From: Phaseolus vulgaris
Lineage: Eukaryota > Streptophyta > Magnoliopsida > Fabales > Fabaceae
Reading direction: 5' to 3'
Assembly: GCF_000499845.2 (NCBI RefSeq)
Contig: NC_023750.2
Span: 15,881,447-15,945,446, forward strand
Length of the DNA: 64,000 bases
The notes under the pieces are model-generated. The model saw only the letters and a list, made by a program, of their open reading frames with translations. It ran no database searches and was not told the DNA's origin. Below, one piece after another: positions 53,310 to 64,000 of the stretch. Position 1 is the first letter of the stretch, and every line of letters begins with the position of its first letter. Position numbers and translations under genes: made by a program.

Positions 53310-55250
53310 ATGAGAAAGATGAGAAGCAACCGTTCAAGTCCCGTTGTGCCAGCTGCTACAGAAGGCGCCATGACCATGGCGCAGATGATGGAGATCATGC
53401 ATGCGCTGCAGGCGAATGTGGAGGCATCGCGCATAGAGCAAGCGAAGATGCATGAAGACCTGGTCGCCTTTCAGGCCAGGAATGAAGAGCTAAGAAAAGT
53501 AACTGAGGAGTTGCGTCAAGCTCTTCAGGAGCAGAGAGGACGCCCAGTTGTTGAAGAGGTCGCGCCGTCGTCGCCACTGCGCGTTTTCCCAATGCCGTTT
53601 GCTCAGGCGATCACAGACACGCCTATCCCTGCGAGCGTAGTACCTGTGAAAGCTTCTTTCACCGACGTGGGGGACCCTGAGCACATCTCACTACGTTCCA
53701 CACGTAGATGATGTTGTCAGGAGGCTCAGATGCTGTATATTGCAAGATGTTCGTGAGCACGCTCCAGGGAACAGCGCTGGAATGGTTTGTGAGCTTGCGT
53801 ACAGGTCACATAACCAATTTCCAGCAGTTTTCGAAGCTTTTCGTCGAGCAGTACATTGTGAACAAGGCGCCACCTAGGGTGTCTTATGACCTGTTCGACA
53901 TAAGGCAGTACCAGGGAGAGTCCCTCAGGGACTATTTGAATCGCTTTGGAGCACAGTTGGTCCGCTCGCCTGCTAAAGATGAGGAGATGTTGGTATACGC
54001 TTTCAAAAAGGGCGTGCTGCCGGGACCTTTCTGTGAGGCGCTGATTAGGGCACACCCCGCCACGTTTGCTGAAGTTAGGCGACTTGCGGTGGCCCACATC
54101 GCCGACGAGAGTGAGGTCGCCGAGAAGAGGGGGAGTGTGGCCCCTGCTAGGCCACGTGCCCAAACTAGAATCCAGACGCAGAGAGTGCTGGAGACGATGG
54201 TGGCCAAGAAGGATCAAAGGACTCGCCATCCTTATGATCCAAGGAAGAACAAGGGAAGGGGCCCAGGGCGCCTAAGGGAGTACAATCGCCCACCAAAATA
54301 CAAGTTTGTCATGGGGTTGGCGGATCTGATCGCCATTCCCAACATAGCAGCCAGGCTTAAGGCGCCTGAGAAAGTGGGCGACAAGGTGTTAGGACCAAAA
54401 CCAAACGCCTGGTGTGAGTTCCACCAGAGTTTTGGTCATACCGTTGATTCGTGTTTGGCACTGGGATACCAGCTCGACGACCTGGTCAAGAGCGGGTTTT
54501 TGAACGATTACCTGCTGGACAAGAGAACGGGAGGTGCGTCGAGCTCCCAGCCGGCGGGTGGTGAGGCTCAGCAGCATGAGATGCCCACTCATGGCGAGAT
54601 CCACACCATCGCTGGAGGATTCTCGGGTGGTGGATGCACTACTTCACAGAGGAAGAAATACGCAAGGTCTGTGATGACGGTGGATATGTTCGAGGATCAC
54701 TCGCCAGATGTGGACATCACGTTCACAAAGGTGGATCTTAGGGACGTTGTGCCTCACGACAACGATCCCATAGTCATCTCGCTTGTCACGGCGGGAAGGA
54801 AAGTCCACCGGGTACTGGTGGACCAAGGAAGCTCGGCGGATGTAATGTTCTGGCCGACTTTCACGCAGTTGCAACTACCCCTTGACCAGCTAAGACCCTA
54901 TGGAGGGTGATTGTATGGGTTCGTTGGCGATCAGGTGGAGGTCAGGGGGTACATCGAGCTAAGAACAACGTTCACGAATGAGGTGCCCTCGAGGACGAAG
55001 AAAATCAAGTACCTCGTTGTGAATGCCCCCTCAGCATATAACATTCTGTTGGGGAGACCAACCCTCAACAGAATAGGAGTTGTGCCTTCAACCAAACACA
55101 TGAAGGTTAAGTTACCCTCAATGGAGGGGGTGGTGATCACCATCAGATCTGACCAGAAGGAGGCGAAGAAGTGCTACGAAAATAGCCTCAAGAATAAAAG
55201 GTCAGTGAGTTATATCACCACGACGTCGCCTCCCGGTGTGAAGCCCAGGC
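53310..55250 (+). pseudogene. Gag-protease of Tat element C, broken
   Basis: The start is MRKMRSNRSSPVVPA with an N-terminal coiled coil. A one-base loss near 53690 shifts the frame just before the MMLSGGSDAVYCKMFVSTLQ segment. The clean frame 53708-54910 follows, with WCEFHQSFGHTVDSC and the retropepsin motif VLVDQGSSADVMF. A TGA at 54908-54910 sits in the LRPYGG*LYGF stretch where element A has Cys. The rest continues to PPGVKPRPTEW, so the junction to pol is open here, unlike in A. Confidence 0.85.
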
Positions 55251-58200
55251 CAACAGAATGGCGAGTTGTTGATGCGGCGATGGAAGTGGCCGCCGAAGGC
55301 GATGTCACCATGGTGGATGCTGAGCCGGAGGGAGAGAGCGCCAGACGGGAAGAAGAAGCGAGGAACCGCCCAGAGGAAGCGAGGGAATCGGGAATCGCCA
55401 GGGCGGTGATCGCCAGGGAAACCAGGCCCAAACCCGTCATGGAGTGGCTCGAGAGGAAGATCGGGGGAAAGTTCTTCAAGCTGGGAAGATCTTTGGAGGT
55501 TGAGCTCCAGGACCAGATCGCCAAGGTGATAGAATGGCATCTGGATGCTTTTGCATGGTCTGCTTCAGACATGCCGGGAATTGACCCCGACTTCTTGTGT
55601 CACCATTTGTCAATGGACATACAAGTCAGACCAGTGCGACAGAGAAGAAGGAAGTTTAATGAGGAGAGAAGGCAGGCGATTAGGGATGAAACGCAGAAGC
55701 TCCTCGCCGCAGGCCATATCAGGAAAGTCCAGTACCCTGAGTGGTTGGCTAATGTCGTGCTGGTGAAGAAGAGCAACGGGAAGTGGCGCATGTGCGTCGA
55801 CTTCACTGACCTGAACAAGGCTTGTCCAAAGGATTCGTATCCTTTGCCAAGCATAAATGCCCTGGTCGACAGTGCAGCAGGGTGCAAGTTGCTGAGTTTT
55901 CTGGACGCCTTCTCGGAGTATAACCAGATAAAGATGCATCCTATGGATGAAGAGAAAACTGCCTTCATGACTGAGAGGTCGTGCTACTGTTACAAGGTGA
56001 TGCCCTTTGGGCTGAAGAATGCGGGGGCCACGTACCAAAGATTGATGGATAAGGTACTTGCACCAATGTTGGGAAGGAATGTGCAAGCGTACGTAGATGA
56101 TATGGTCGTGACCTCGTTAGAGAAGAGCAAGCACGTCTCGGATCTGGAGGAGTTGTTCACCACGATTGCCAAGTTCAGATTAAAGCTAAAGCCCGAGAAG
56201 TGCATTTTCGGCGTGGAGGCAGGGAAGTTCTTGGGATTCCTCTTAACTAAAAGAGGAATAGAGGCAAATCCTGATAAGTGTGTTGCCATATTGGCGATGA
56301 GGAGCCCGGCTACCGTGAAGGAAGTGCAGCAGCTTACAGGTCGGATGGCCGCCCTGTCTCGTTTTGTATCAGCTAGTGGAGAGAAGGGTCACCCGTATTT
56401 CCAATGTTTGAGGCGAAACAACAAGTTTGTCTAGACGAAGGAGTGTGAAGAAGCCTTCGTGAAGCTTAAAGAATACCTGGCGAGCCTGCCGGTTTTGTGC
56501 AAACCCTTAGTAGGAACTCCTCTCAGGTTATATTTCGCTGTGACTGAGAGGGCGGTGAGTGCGGTGCTCACCCAAGATCAAGACCAGGCTCAGAAGCCTA
56601 TTTATTTCGTCAGCAAGGTGTTGCAAGGCCCGGAGGTAAGGTATCAGGCCTTGGAGAAAGCTGCACTGGCTGTAGTATTTTCGGCGAGGAGGTTGCGCCA
56701 CTATTTTCACAGTTTTACAGTGCTGGTGATGACCGACTTGCCCATCCAGAAAGTCCTGAAGAAGCCTGATGTAGCTGGGAGAATGGTGAAGTGGGCGGTG
56801 GAGTTGTCAGAGTTCGACATCAAATATGAGCCCCGAAGACCGGTCAAAGGGCAGATTTTCGCTGATTTTGTGGTCGAGCTCTCGTCAGAAGCAGCACGAG
56901 TTGAAGGGGACGATTTTCGTTGGGTGCTTTCGGTGGATGGATCGTCTAACCAGCAGGGTAGCGGTGCTGGAGTTATTCTGGAGGGGCCCAACGGCGTGCT
57001 GATAGAACAATCCCTGAGATTTGCTTTTAAAGCCAACAACAATCAAGCGGAATATGAGGCGCTGATAGCCGGAATTTTGTTGGCTAAGGAGATGGGGGCT
57101 AGGGTGTTGATGGCCAAGAGTGACTCATTGTTAGTCACGGGACAAGTAACAGGCGAGTTCCAAGCCAAGGACCCACAAATGGCGGCTTACTTGGAGTATG
57201 TGCAGGAGTTGAAGAGTTCCTTTGTCTCATTTGAAGTGGTGCATGTGCCCAGAGAACAGAATGCCCGAGCAGACTTGCTAGCCAAGCTCGCCAGTTCGGG
57301 CAAGGGGGGGTAGGCAGAGGACAGTGATCCAAGAAACTCTGAAGACACCTAGAGCATTTGTGGCAGACCACCTGGTTCTTCAGATAAGCAAGTCGACGGA
57401 AAAAGCGGCGAGGAGTCACAGGTCCTTGACTCAGGAGACCTTGAGATTGCCGAGAATAAGAGCATGTCGGGGAGAGAGGGTGAACATGACGCAGGTCTGC
57501 GCTACGCATGAGCCAGACACATGGATAACACAGTACCAGCGCTGCCTGGCAGATGGCCTTCTCCCGCTGGATCCGACGGAGGCTAGGAAGACAAAGAAGA
57601 ACTCCAGCAAGTTCACCATGATAGATGGCGAGCTGTATAGGTTTGGGTTTACACACCCACTCCTAGAGTGTGTGCACGGAGAAAAATGCACTAGAATTAT
57701 GGCCGAGCTCCATGAAGGGATATGTGGAAGTCACGTCGGGGGTCGAGCTCTGGCTGCAAGAACTCTCCGTGCAGGGTATTACTGGCCAACGATGAGAGAG
57801 GACTGCAAGAAGTATGCACAGTGTTGCAAGCAATGTCAGCAGCACACCGATTGGCACAAGGCGCCTCCAGAAGAGTTGAAGTCAATTTACAGCCCTTGGC
57901 CATTTCACACTTGGGGGATTGACATTCTGGGACCTTTCCCACTAGCGGTCAGGCAGATGAAGTACTTGGTGGTGGCGATTGAATACTTCACCAAGTGGAT
58001 CGAAGCGGAACCAGTAGCCCAGATCACTGCACACAAGATCGAGAGTTTTGTATGGAAGAACATCGTGTGCCGGTTTGGTGTGCCTAAGCGCCTGGTGTCA
58101 GACAATGGGACTCAGTTTGCAAGTCACCTATTGAAGAAGCTGTGCGAAGAGGTGGGAATACAGCAGGTGTTTTGCATCCGTCGAGCACCCTCAGACTAAT

Positions 58201-58749
58201 GGCCAAGTAGAGTCTGCCAATCGGGTGTTGCTAAGAGGTTTGAAGAGAAGGCTAGAGAAAGCTAAGGGATCGTGGGCTGAGGAGGTACCCCGTATAGTTT
58301 GGGCGTACCACACCACCGAGCAGACAGGAACCCACGAGACCCCATTCAGCTTGGTCTATGGATGTGATGCAATGATTCCAGTAGAAATCCAGGAGAGCTC
58401 GCCGAGATTCCAGAACTTTGTGGCGGAAGACTCGAACGAAGAAAGAAGGTTGAATCTGAATTTACTGGATGAGGTCAGGGAGGAGGCAAGGGTAAAGGCT
58501 GAGGCAGTGAAAAGGAGGATTGAGCGAAGGTATAGCTCAAAGGTGATGCCAAGGCAGTTTAGAGAAGGCGACCTGGTGATGAGGAAAGCCCATCAGTACG
58601 AGATGGAAAACAAGTTATCGCTTAAGTGGACAGGACCGTTCAGAATAACCGAGGCGCTCGGGAACGGCGCCTACCGCTTAGAGACGTTAGAAGGAGGGGC
58701 AATTCCTCGCACCTGGAACGCCACACACCTCAAGTTATATTACAGTTAA
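55251..58749 (+). pseudogene. Pol of Tat element C, broken
   Basis: RT with AYVDDMVVTS near 56088. A TAG at 56432-56434 replaces the Trp of element A's FLWTQECEEAF. Native RNase H follows. The second RNase H has SVDGSSNQQGSGAGVILEGP and ADLLAKLASSGKGG. A 7-G run near 57303-57309 shifts the frame. Integrase has SHVGGRALAARTLRAGYYWP, a CKQC zinc motif, WGIDILGPFPL and VSDNGTQF. Another frameshift near 58165 falls before the final catalytic glutamate segment, which resumes at about 58205. The end, WNATHLKLYYS, equals that of A. Confidence 0.88.
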
Positions 58750-58810
58750 AGCTTTGTAAGTAAAAACGAACATGAAGAGATTTACAAGCTTTTTGTTAAA
58801 ACAGTTTGAA

Positions 58811-58866
58811 GGGGGCACTCTTTTTTCCCTAAGGAGGGTTTTTAATGAGGCCACCCAATAAAGAAG
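58811..58866 (+). promoter_or_regulatory. Conserved post-pol block of element C
   Basis: It starts GGGGGCACTC, continues TTTTTTCCCTAAGGAGGG, then a T-run and ATGAGGCCACCCAATAAAG. It matches the minus-strand block after pol of element A (7925-7976). Function unknown. Confidence 0.5.
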
Positions 58867-59000
58867 AGTTTTCAAAGTTTAAAGCTTATAAGATTGCATG
58901 CTTGTTGTTTCGAAAGTTTTGGAAAAAAGACCTTATCACTCGTACGTGGTTCAAGGCAAGTTTAAAGTTATGCTGCATGCTTTCTAAGTAAAAGTTTAAA

Positions 59001-59130
59001 GTCCCCATCGTTTTTCGGCGATTGGCGGCATCAGTAAAAGTTTTAAAAGTCCCCATCGTTTTTCGACGATTGGCGGCATCAATAAAAGTTTTAAAGTCCT
59101 CATCGTCTTTCGGCGATCGGAGGCACCAGC
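59001..59130. repeat. About 47-bp tandem repeat, three units
   Basis: Units begin GTCCCCATCG at 59001, 59049 and (as GTCCTCATCG) 59096, each followed by TTT(T)CGGCGATTGGCGGCA-like text and an AAAAGTTTTAAA linker. Confidence 0.85.
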
Positions 59131-59159
59131 GATGACTAAAGACCTCAGCACTCTCGTGT

Positions 59160-59583
59160 GTTTGGAGGCAAGAAAAGAAAAAGACCTCCTCGCCTCGAGC
59201 GAGTGCAGGCGAGAAAGAGTAAAGACCTCCTCACCCTCGAGCGAGTGCAGGCGAGAAAGAGAAAAAGTCCTCAGTGCATCCAGGGGGGAGGAGATGTACA
59301 CCCTGGGCAAGTTGAGGCACCAGATAAAGTCCTTCACGCCTTTTAGCGAGTTCAGGCCAGAAAAAGACCTTCTCGCCGTTGAGCGAGTTCAGGCAAGAGA
59401 AAGTCCTTCTCGCCGTTGAGCGAGTTCAGGCAAGAAAAAGACCTTCTTGCCGTTGTGCGAGTTCAGGCAAGAAAAAGTCCTTCTCGCCGTTGAGCGAGTT
59501 CAGGCAAGATAAAGTCCTTCTCGCCGTTGAGCGAGTTCAGGCGAGAAAAAGTCCTTCTCACCTCAGAGTGAGTTCAGGCAAGA
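59160..59583. repeat. 37-bp tandem repeat, seven units, with diverged flanking units
   Basis: The motif AGCGAGTTCAGG (or a one- or two-base variant) recurs at 59345, 59382, 59419, 59456, 59493, 59530 and 59567: an exact 37-bp spacing. The unit is GAAAAAGTCCTTCTCGCCGT then TGAGCGAGTTCAGGCAA. Two related, more diverged units lie at about 59198 and 59240. This is the hypervariable 3' region of a Tat element. Confidence 0.93.
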
Positions 59584-60440
59584 TGAACTGAAAGGTCGGG
59601 GGTGTTCGTGACCTTAAACGGCGGGAAGGGAAGGAAAATGTCTTTCCCCCTTTAAGTGAAACATCAATATTGACTTAGTAAGACCAGAGAAAACTTCCAC
59701 GCTTGTAGGCGTTGTGAGGGCGAATAAAATCCTTCTCGTCCTGAACGAGTTCAGGTATGGCGTGAAGGGTGAAAGAGGTTTAAGAGATAGCTAAGGTAGG
59801 TTCAAAGAGAACACCTCGCTATCCAGTTCTTTGTTCTGAAACTCAGGGAGGTAGAGAAGGATCCGAAAGGCGCCTCTACCCCCAGATGAGGGAACAATAG
59901 TCAAGTGATGAAGGCAAAGAAAGCTTACATCGCCAGAACCCTATGGCGATCAGAGGAATTCCAGGCGATGACGAGGGTAAAGGCTAACCTTGCCGGACAG
60001 ATCAGGTAAACTGTATTGTGATACAAGTTTAAGTTAAAACCTGCTGCCTAGTAAGTAACTTATTGCCTTAAGTTTGCAAGTTGTGTTAAATGTCATCATT
60101 TGAGAGTTAATAGTTGCTCAAATTCTACTTTGAGTTAACAGTTTGATAAATTGTTATAAGATTAACGGTTTGCTCAAGTTCAAAGCGGTGAGTGGATAGT
60201 TGAGCCCGGAGTATCGCTGGGTTGATTTGTTTAAGCAAGTTTCACCAGATAAGTTGATCAACCATACAACGAGTAAGAAAGCAGATGAAGGTTAAAGAAT
60301 GCGAAGTAAACAGAAAGACGAGGTGCAAAAAGCAGAAGAAGTTATATAAAAGCAATATCAGTACAAGTTTACACATAAGCCACTATTACAATTGAAAGAT
60401 AAGCAGCAGTTTTCAAAAACGAGGTGATGAGGAGAGGCAG
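59584..60440. other. 3' spacer of Tat element C
   Basis: No gene or clear repeat was recognised between the tandem arrays and the end of the antisense gene. Confidence 0.5.
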
Positions 60441-63019
60441 CTAGTCTTCGGAGGGTACGATCTTCCCATCCACCACCTCGTTGCAAATGGACACCATGGT
60501 CAGATCAAGCTCGGGGTATTGGCAAGCGACTTGCTCCAGGGCGGCGTCAAACCCGGCGGCAAGGACTTGGGCGGAGCTTTGCTCGAGCTCTTCGGTTTGT
60601 TTCTTCAGCTCGTCAGTTCGTTTCTTCAGATCTTCAGTTTCCCCGCGAGCTTGAGCAAGGTCTTCAGCAACCTTTTTGCCTTCGTCCCGCGCCTGGGCCA
60701 GCTCTGCAGCAAGCTTTTTGTTTTCCTCTTGAGCTTTGGCGAGCTCAGCCATGGTGTCGTCCCTCTCCTTCTCGACTTTCCCGAGGAGTACCTCTCGATC
60801 TGCTGATCTCTTTTCAAGGTTTTCCACCTTGGTTGCATCTGCTTGGAGGTACAAGCTTGCTCTCCAGCTCGATTTTCTCTTGGGCTTGGAGGTGCAGTTT
60901 TTGGCGCAGATCGGAAGCCTTCTTGCGCGCGCCCCTTAGCTCAGCCCTCATGGCGTCCTCCAATCTTGAATGATCGATCTCTGCCACCATCAGATTGCAA
61001 GAGAGTTTTTCCGCCTCCATCCTTATCAAGCGGTTTGCCTCCTGGAGCGCTGAGTTCCCATCTTGGAGCTTCTTGTTGGAGTCCTTCACAGCCTTCGATA
61101 CAATAGAGGGGAGATCCTCTGCCATCATCTTTAGCTTAGCGGTGAAGGGCCCCAAGATCTCTTCGACGGAAGATGAGAGGCTTGAGTTTGTCGCTGGAGG
61201 AGGTACTGAGGGAGCTTGGTGCTGACTCTCACCACCACCCTCTTGAGTTTGAAGAGCAAAGGGGGCTTCTTGGTGTGGTGGTGAGGTTGGAGATTCGGTT
61301 ATGATTATTGGGGAGTGGTGAGCACCCTCATCTCCACCTGGTGCGGCCCCAGCAATAGAGGTGGTTGAAGGTGGACCCTCTCCAGCAGATACGAATGGCG
61401 TGGAGGCGCTTGGAGGGTTCTCAATAAAATTGGGGTCGCTGCTTTCAACCACAGGGGGCGCGACAGCCAAGGGTGTTGCTTGGACTGGTTGTGTTGGAGC
61501 TGGAGGTGAGAACGGTGTTGGTGTTGGGAGTGTAGGTGGTGAAGAGGGAGCCACCCTTGTTCTTTTGGTAACGAGGCCGTCCTCAGTCGCCTCATCATCT
61601 TCTTCTTCTTCTTGTACCACTTGAGGATTTTTTCTCTTTGGTTTCCTCAAGATAGGCTTTTTTCGTTGTGGGGCGGGTAGTGCCCCCGAAGGGGTTGGAC
61701 CTTGGGGAGGAGTTCTGCCCTGAGCTACGGCGATCTCCACTACCGAGTTGGGCACGGTTTGGGAGCCCGTCGCCAGTTTGTGAGATCGGGCGATCGCCCT
61801 CAGTTCAGCTAGTTTACCTTTTCCCAACATGAAGTCTGCGCAGGGTAAAAAATAGATGAGTAAGCACAAAAGCAGAAGCATAATATACAAGTATATGCAC
61901 GCAGGAATAACGCAAGCAAGTGGCACATGGGGTCAAAATCAAGACCAATACAAAACAAGCAGAACGCCAAAGGATGGAATGGTAGAAACGCTAAGTTAGT
62001 TCCAACACAGAACAAGAGTTTTGGTGCTGGGATAGGGGCTGACCTATGTGAGCTTCAAGTTGGCCCTCGGAGAACTCGAATGAGATGATTGAGGCGGTAG
62101 GGAAGGTGATGTTGGCAGCTGCTACGCTCTTCCAGAAAAGGCAGAGATCCTTGTCCAACTCCCCCATGTTGTCGGGACTCCTTGGCCTCCTGAAGCTTTC
62201 TTTAGAGTCTTTGTTCCCCTTGTGTACCTAGTACAAGGGGAAGCCGTCAAGCAGGGAAGGGTCTTGCTCGTTTGGGCGCACCTTGACGAACTTTCCTTTC
62301 TAGTCTTTGTAAGATTGCTGGAAGATCGAGATTGACCTCCCAGCAATCCCGTTTAAGCTAACCCAGAGGCGATCTCCGGGATTCTTAGCCTCAAACAGAA
62401 ACATAAAGACGTCAACTGAAGCTGGCAGCCCCAAGTGGGCACACATGATTTGGAACGCCCTCACGAACGCCCAGCTGTTGGGATGAAGCTGGGCAGGGGC
62501 GATGTTGAGCTCTGTTAGTAGCTCTCTCTCGAAGCGGGTAAAAGGAAGCCTGAGCTTCACTTTCTTGAAGAAGGTGGTGTAGATAAAGCAGAACGACTCG
62601 TCGTTGTTCCCTTTATCATCCGCGCAAATCGGTTCACCCGAGAAGCAGGGCAGCACGACCACTTTGCTGTCGTGCTCCTTATGGAATGTGAGCTCGGATT
62701 GGTCCCCTTTCCTTAGTCGGTGCACGCCCAACTCCGTGTTTATTGAAGAAGTTTCTTTTAACAGGATTGGAGTGGCCCAAGGGTAGAGTTCCTTGTAGTC
62801 TTTTGGAGGTAAGGAAGCCCCTCCGGCGACCGGCGGAGTTGCCTGAGCGGGGTTGGCGTGAGAAGTTGCAGGCCTCTCAGCCTGGTTAGAAGGAGCACCA
62901 GAGGCTCGTGGTGAATTGCGTGCTGGTGGAGGATTTGCCCCAAGAGTAACCCTACGCGCTTGGGGTGGAGGGTTACGCGATGAAGGAGGAACGTTCGCGG
63001 TGGGCTTCGTGTGAGCCAT
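60441..63019 (-). pseudogene. Antisense gene of Tat element C, broken
   Basis: The ATG is at 63019 (MAHTKPTANVPPSS). Predicted exon 1 runs to 62044. The phase-1 intron (62043-61836) lies where A and F have theirs. Exon 2 starts DFMLGKGKLAELRAIARSHK at 61835. The conserved domain includes LRLPFTRFERELLTEL, LHPNSWAFVRAFQIMCAHL and FEAKNPGDRLWVSLNG. Two TAG codons, in the DWKGKF and PLYWV segments, replace Trp. One residue is deleted at GRSISIFQQ against GRSILSIFQQ in F. A frameshift near 60845 interrupts the coiled coil (ENLEKRSADREVLLGKVEKE). The tail is Glu/Lys-rich heptads ending VDGKIVPSED, which aligns with VDGKLRPPTP of A. Confidence 0.85.
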
Positions 63020-63027
63020 CGCAGGAA

Positions 63028-63280
63028 CTGCAAAGGAAAAAGAAAGGGATGAAACGAAGATTACAGAGAACGACTCGATTGAGGACGAAAGAGAAAGAAC
63101 GAACGAACAAGGGTTCGCTAGGATGAACGTGACGAAGAACGAAGCCTTAGGTTACGAGAAAAAGAGAAAAAAAAAAAAAAAAAGGAAAAAGCAGCCCACA
63201 ACGTATGCTCCAGACAGATAATGGATGATGCGAATCGGTTAAAATGCAGCAAATATCAATAGAAGAAGTAAAAGGGGTAC
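63028..63280 (-). other. Predicted intron upstream of the ATG of C's antisense gene
   Basis: On the minus strand, donor AAAAAG|GTACCCC at 63280 and acceptor TTCCTTTGCAG at 63028. A 20-A run (about 63167-63186, plus strand) lies inside. An equivalent intron precedes the gene in F (38480-38248) and A (4390-4652). Confidence 0.6.
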
Positions 63281-63389
63281 CTTTTTGTGATCGGATGAGC
63301 GTTGAAGAGAGTTGGAGATTGAGAGAGTTGAGAAGCTTCGTGGTTCGCAGAGAAAAAACTTAGAACTTTTGAGAGTGCAGAAAGATGAT

Positions 63390-63399
63390 GGAACAGTGG
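63390..63399 (-). promoter_or_regulatory. Conserved CCACTGTTCC block upstream of C's antisense gene
   Basis: Identical to 4276-4285 of A and one base from 38591-38600 of F, in sequence that is otherwise only loosely alike. It lies about 110 bp upstream of the first intron. Confidence 0.5.
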
Positions 63400-63617
63400 A
63401 AGCGCAAGGGGTTTAACGGTTTTTCAAACGTTTTCGGAAGCGCAAACGACAATTGAAGATAACCATTGATGAAGTCACGTGTCGTGCGATTGAAAAAGGA
63501 GTTTGGTGGAGCGTCAGGAAAGCAGAAGGTACGGACGTATGGAAATCTGCACCAGTGCCACGTAGATCGGCGATGACGTGACCTCTTAGTCTTTTCGCTG
63601 GACAAGTCTCAGCTTAA

Positions 63618-63631
63618 GACTGGGGGGCTTG
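63618..63631 (+). promoter_or_regulatory. Polypurine tract of element C
   Basis: GACTGGGGGGCTTG directly precedes the 3' LTR start, the same tract as in A and F. Confidence 0.85.
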
Positions 63632-64000
63632 TGTACCGACCAGGTAGTCGGGAGTGATGACGTGGCAGCAAGCGATAATATAGGCGTGTTGAACGGGACA
63701 CCTGGCTGACAGAGGGAAAGTACATCGGGAAGTCTGTGTAGTCGCCAAGTGTTAGCTTGGCGTTCTCCGATCTCTAGCATGTGTAAACCGGCGGTCACCA
63801 GGCTTACGTCATAGTCGTCATATGCGAGCTTAGGCTACCAAGCGATTAGAGACTGCCGAAAGAAGGACATCGCCGAAAGATCAGGAAGGCTTGTTTAGGG
63901 CCCTCAGAGGGTACGAGTACGAAGGACGAAGTTATCAGACGATCATTCCCTAGCCAGAGGTTGAGGCAAGGGAACAACTTACCAGAACATACACGATGAA
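63632..64000 (+). repeat. 3' LTR of Tat element C, truncated by the window end
   Basis: It starts TGTACCGACCAGG. The visible 369 bp differ from the 5' LTR at about 10 positions, with no indels seen. Confidence 0.9.

Larger units (their letters stand above)
51909..64000 (+). mobile_element. Tat element C, plus strand, running off the window end
   Basis: Order: 5' LTR (51909-52859), PBS, gag-protease, pol, tandem-repeat 3' region, antisense gene (60441-63019, minus), polypurine tract and 3' LTR (from 63632). It is inserted in the B2 3' LTR. The LTRs differ at about 10 of the 369 comparable positions, so the copy is clearly older than A. Gag-pol carries two stops and three frameshifts. Confidence 0.9.

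Overview
This window is transposon-dominated plant nuclear DNA. It contains at least ten LTR-retrotransposon copies or fragments (Ty3/gypsy of the Tat, CRM-like, Athila/Cyclops-like and Reina-like kinds, plus Ty1/copia), one CACTA-type terminus and almost no host genes. The mix of Cyclops/Calypso-like remnants with Tat elements suggests an eudicot, probably a legume. The CRM-like copies and dense nesting suggest pericentromeric heterochromatin. Both statements are inferences.

Layout. 1-2861 is AT-rich DNA without a recognisable gene. 2862-14739 is Tat-type element A (minus strand), with LTRs that differ by about one substitution and one indel. 14740-20995 is an older, internally deleted Tat element (D), interrupted by a CRM-like fragment (E2, about 15511-18000). 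20996-23211 is a decayed copia 3' end. 23212 to about 28990 is an Athila/Cyclops-like remnant that has lost most of pol and carries a solo LTR with a perfect 5-bp target duplication. About 29000-31785 is AT-rich with one small ORF. 31786-41452 is a Reina-like gypsy remnant (G) whose gag holds eight in-frame 204-bp tandem repeats. G is split by a CRM-like element (E, 34203-40971), itself invaded by a CACTA end and a truncated Tat element (F). 42531-51908 holds two CRM-like copies, one with an uninterrupted 1533-codon gag-pol. 51909 to the window end is Tat element C (plus strand).

How parts work together. In each Tat element the sense strand carries gag-protease and RT-RNaseH-(second RNaseH)-integrase. 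The opposite strand, between pol and the 3' LTR, carries a spliced gene with a domain resembling the putative gypsy-type transposon family (Transposase_28) and a coiled-coil tail. This antisense gene occurs in all four Tat copies (A, D, F, C). Its phase-1 coding intron is at the same place in all four, and in A, F and C it also has an intron just upstream of the ATG. Its predicted N-terminus resembles the histone H3 tail, most clearly in element A. This converse gene is the most interesting system in the window.

Nearly all coding sequence except B2 and most of A is interrupted by stops, frameshifts or deletions. No rRNA, tRNA or CRISPR array was recognised by eye.
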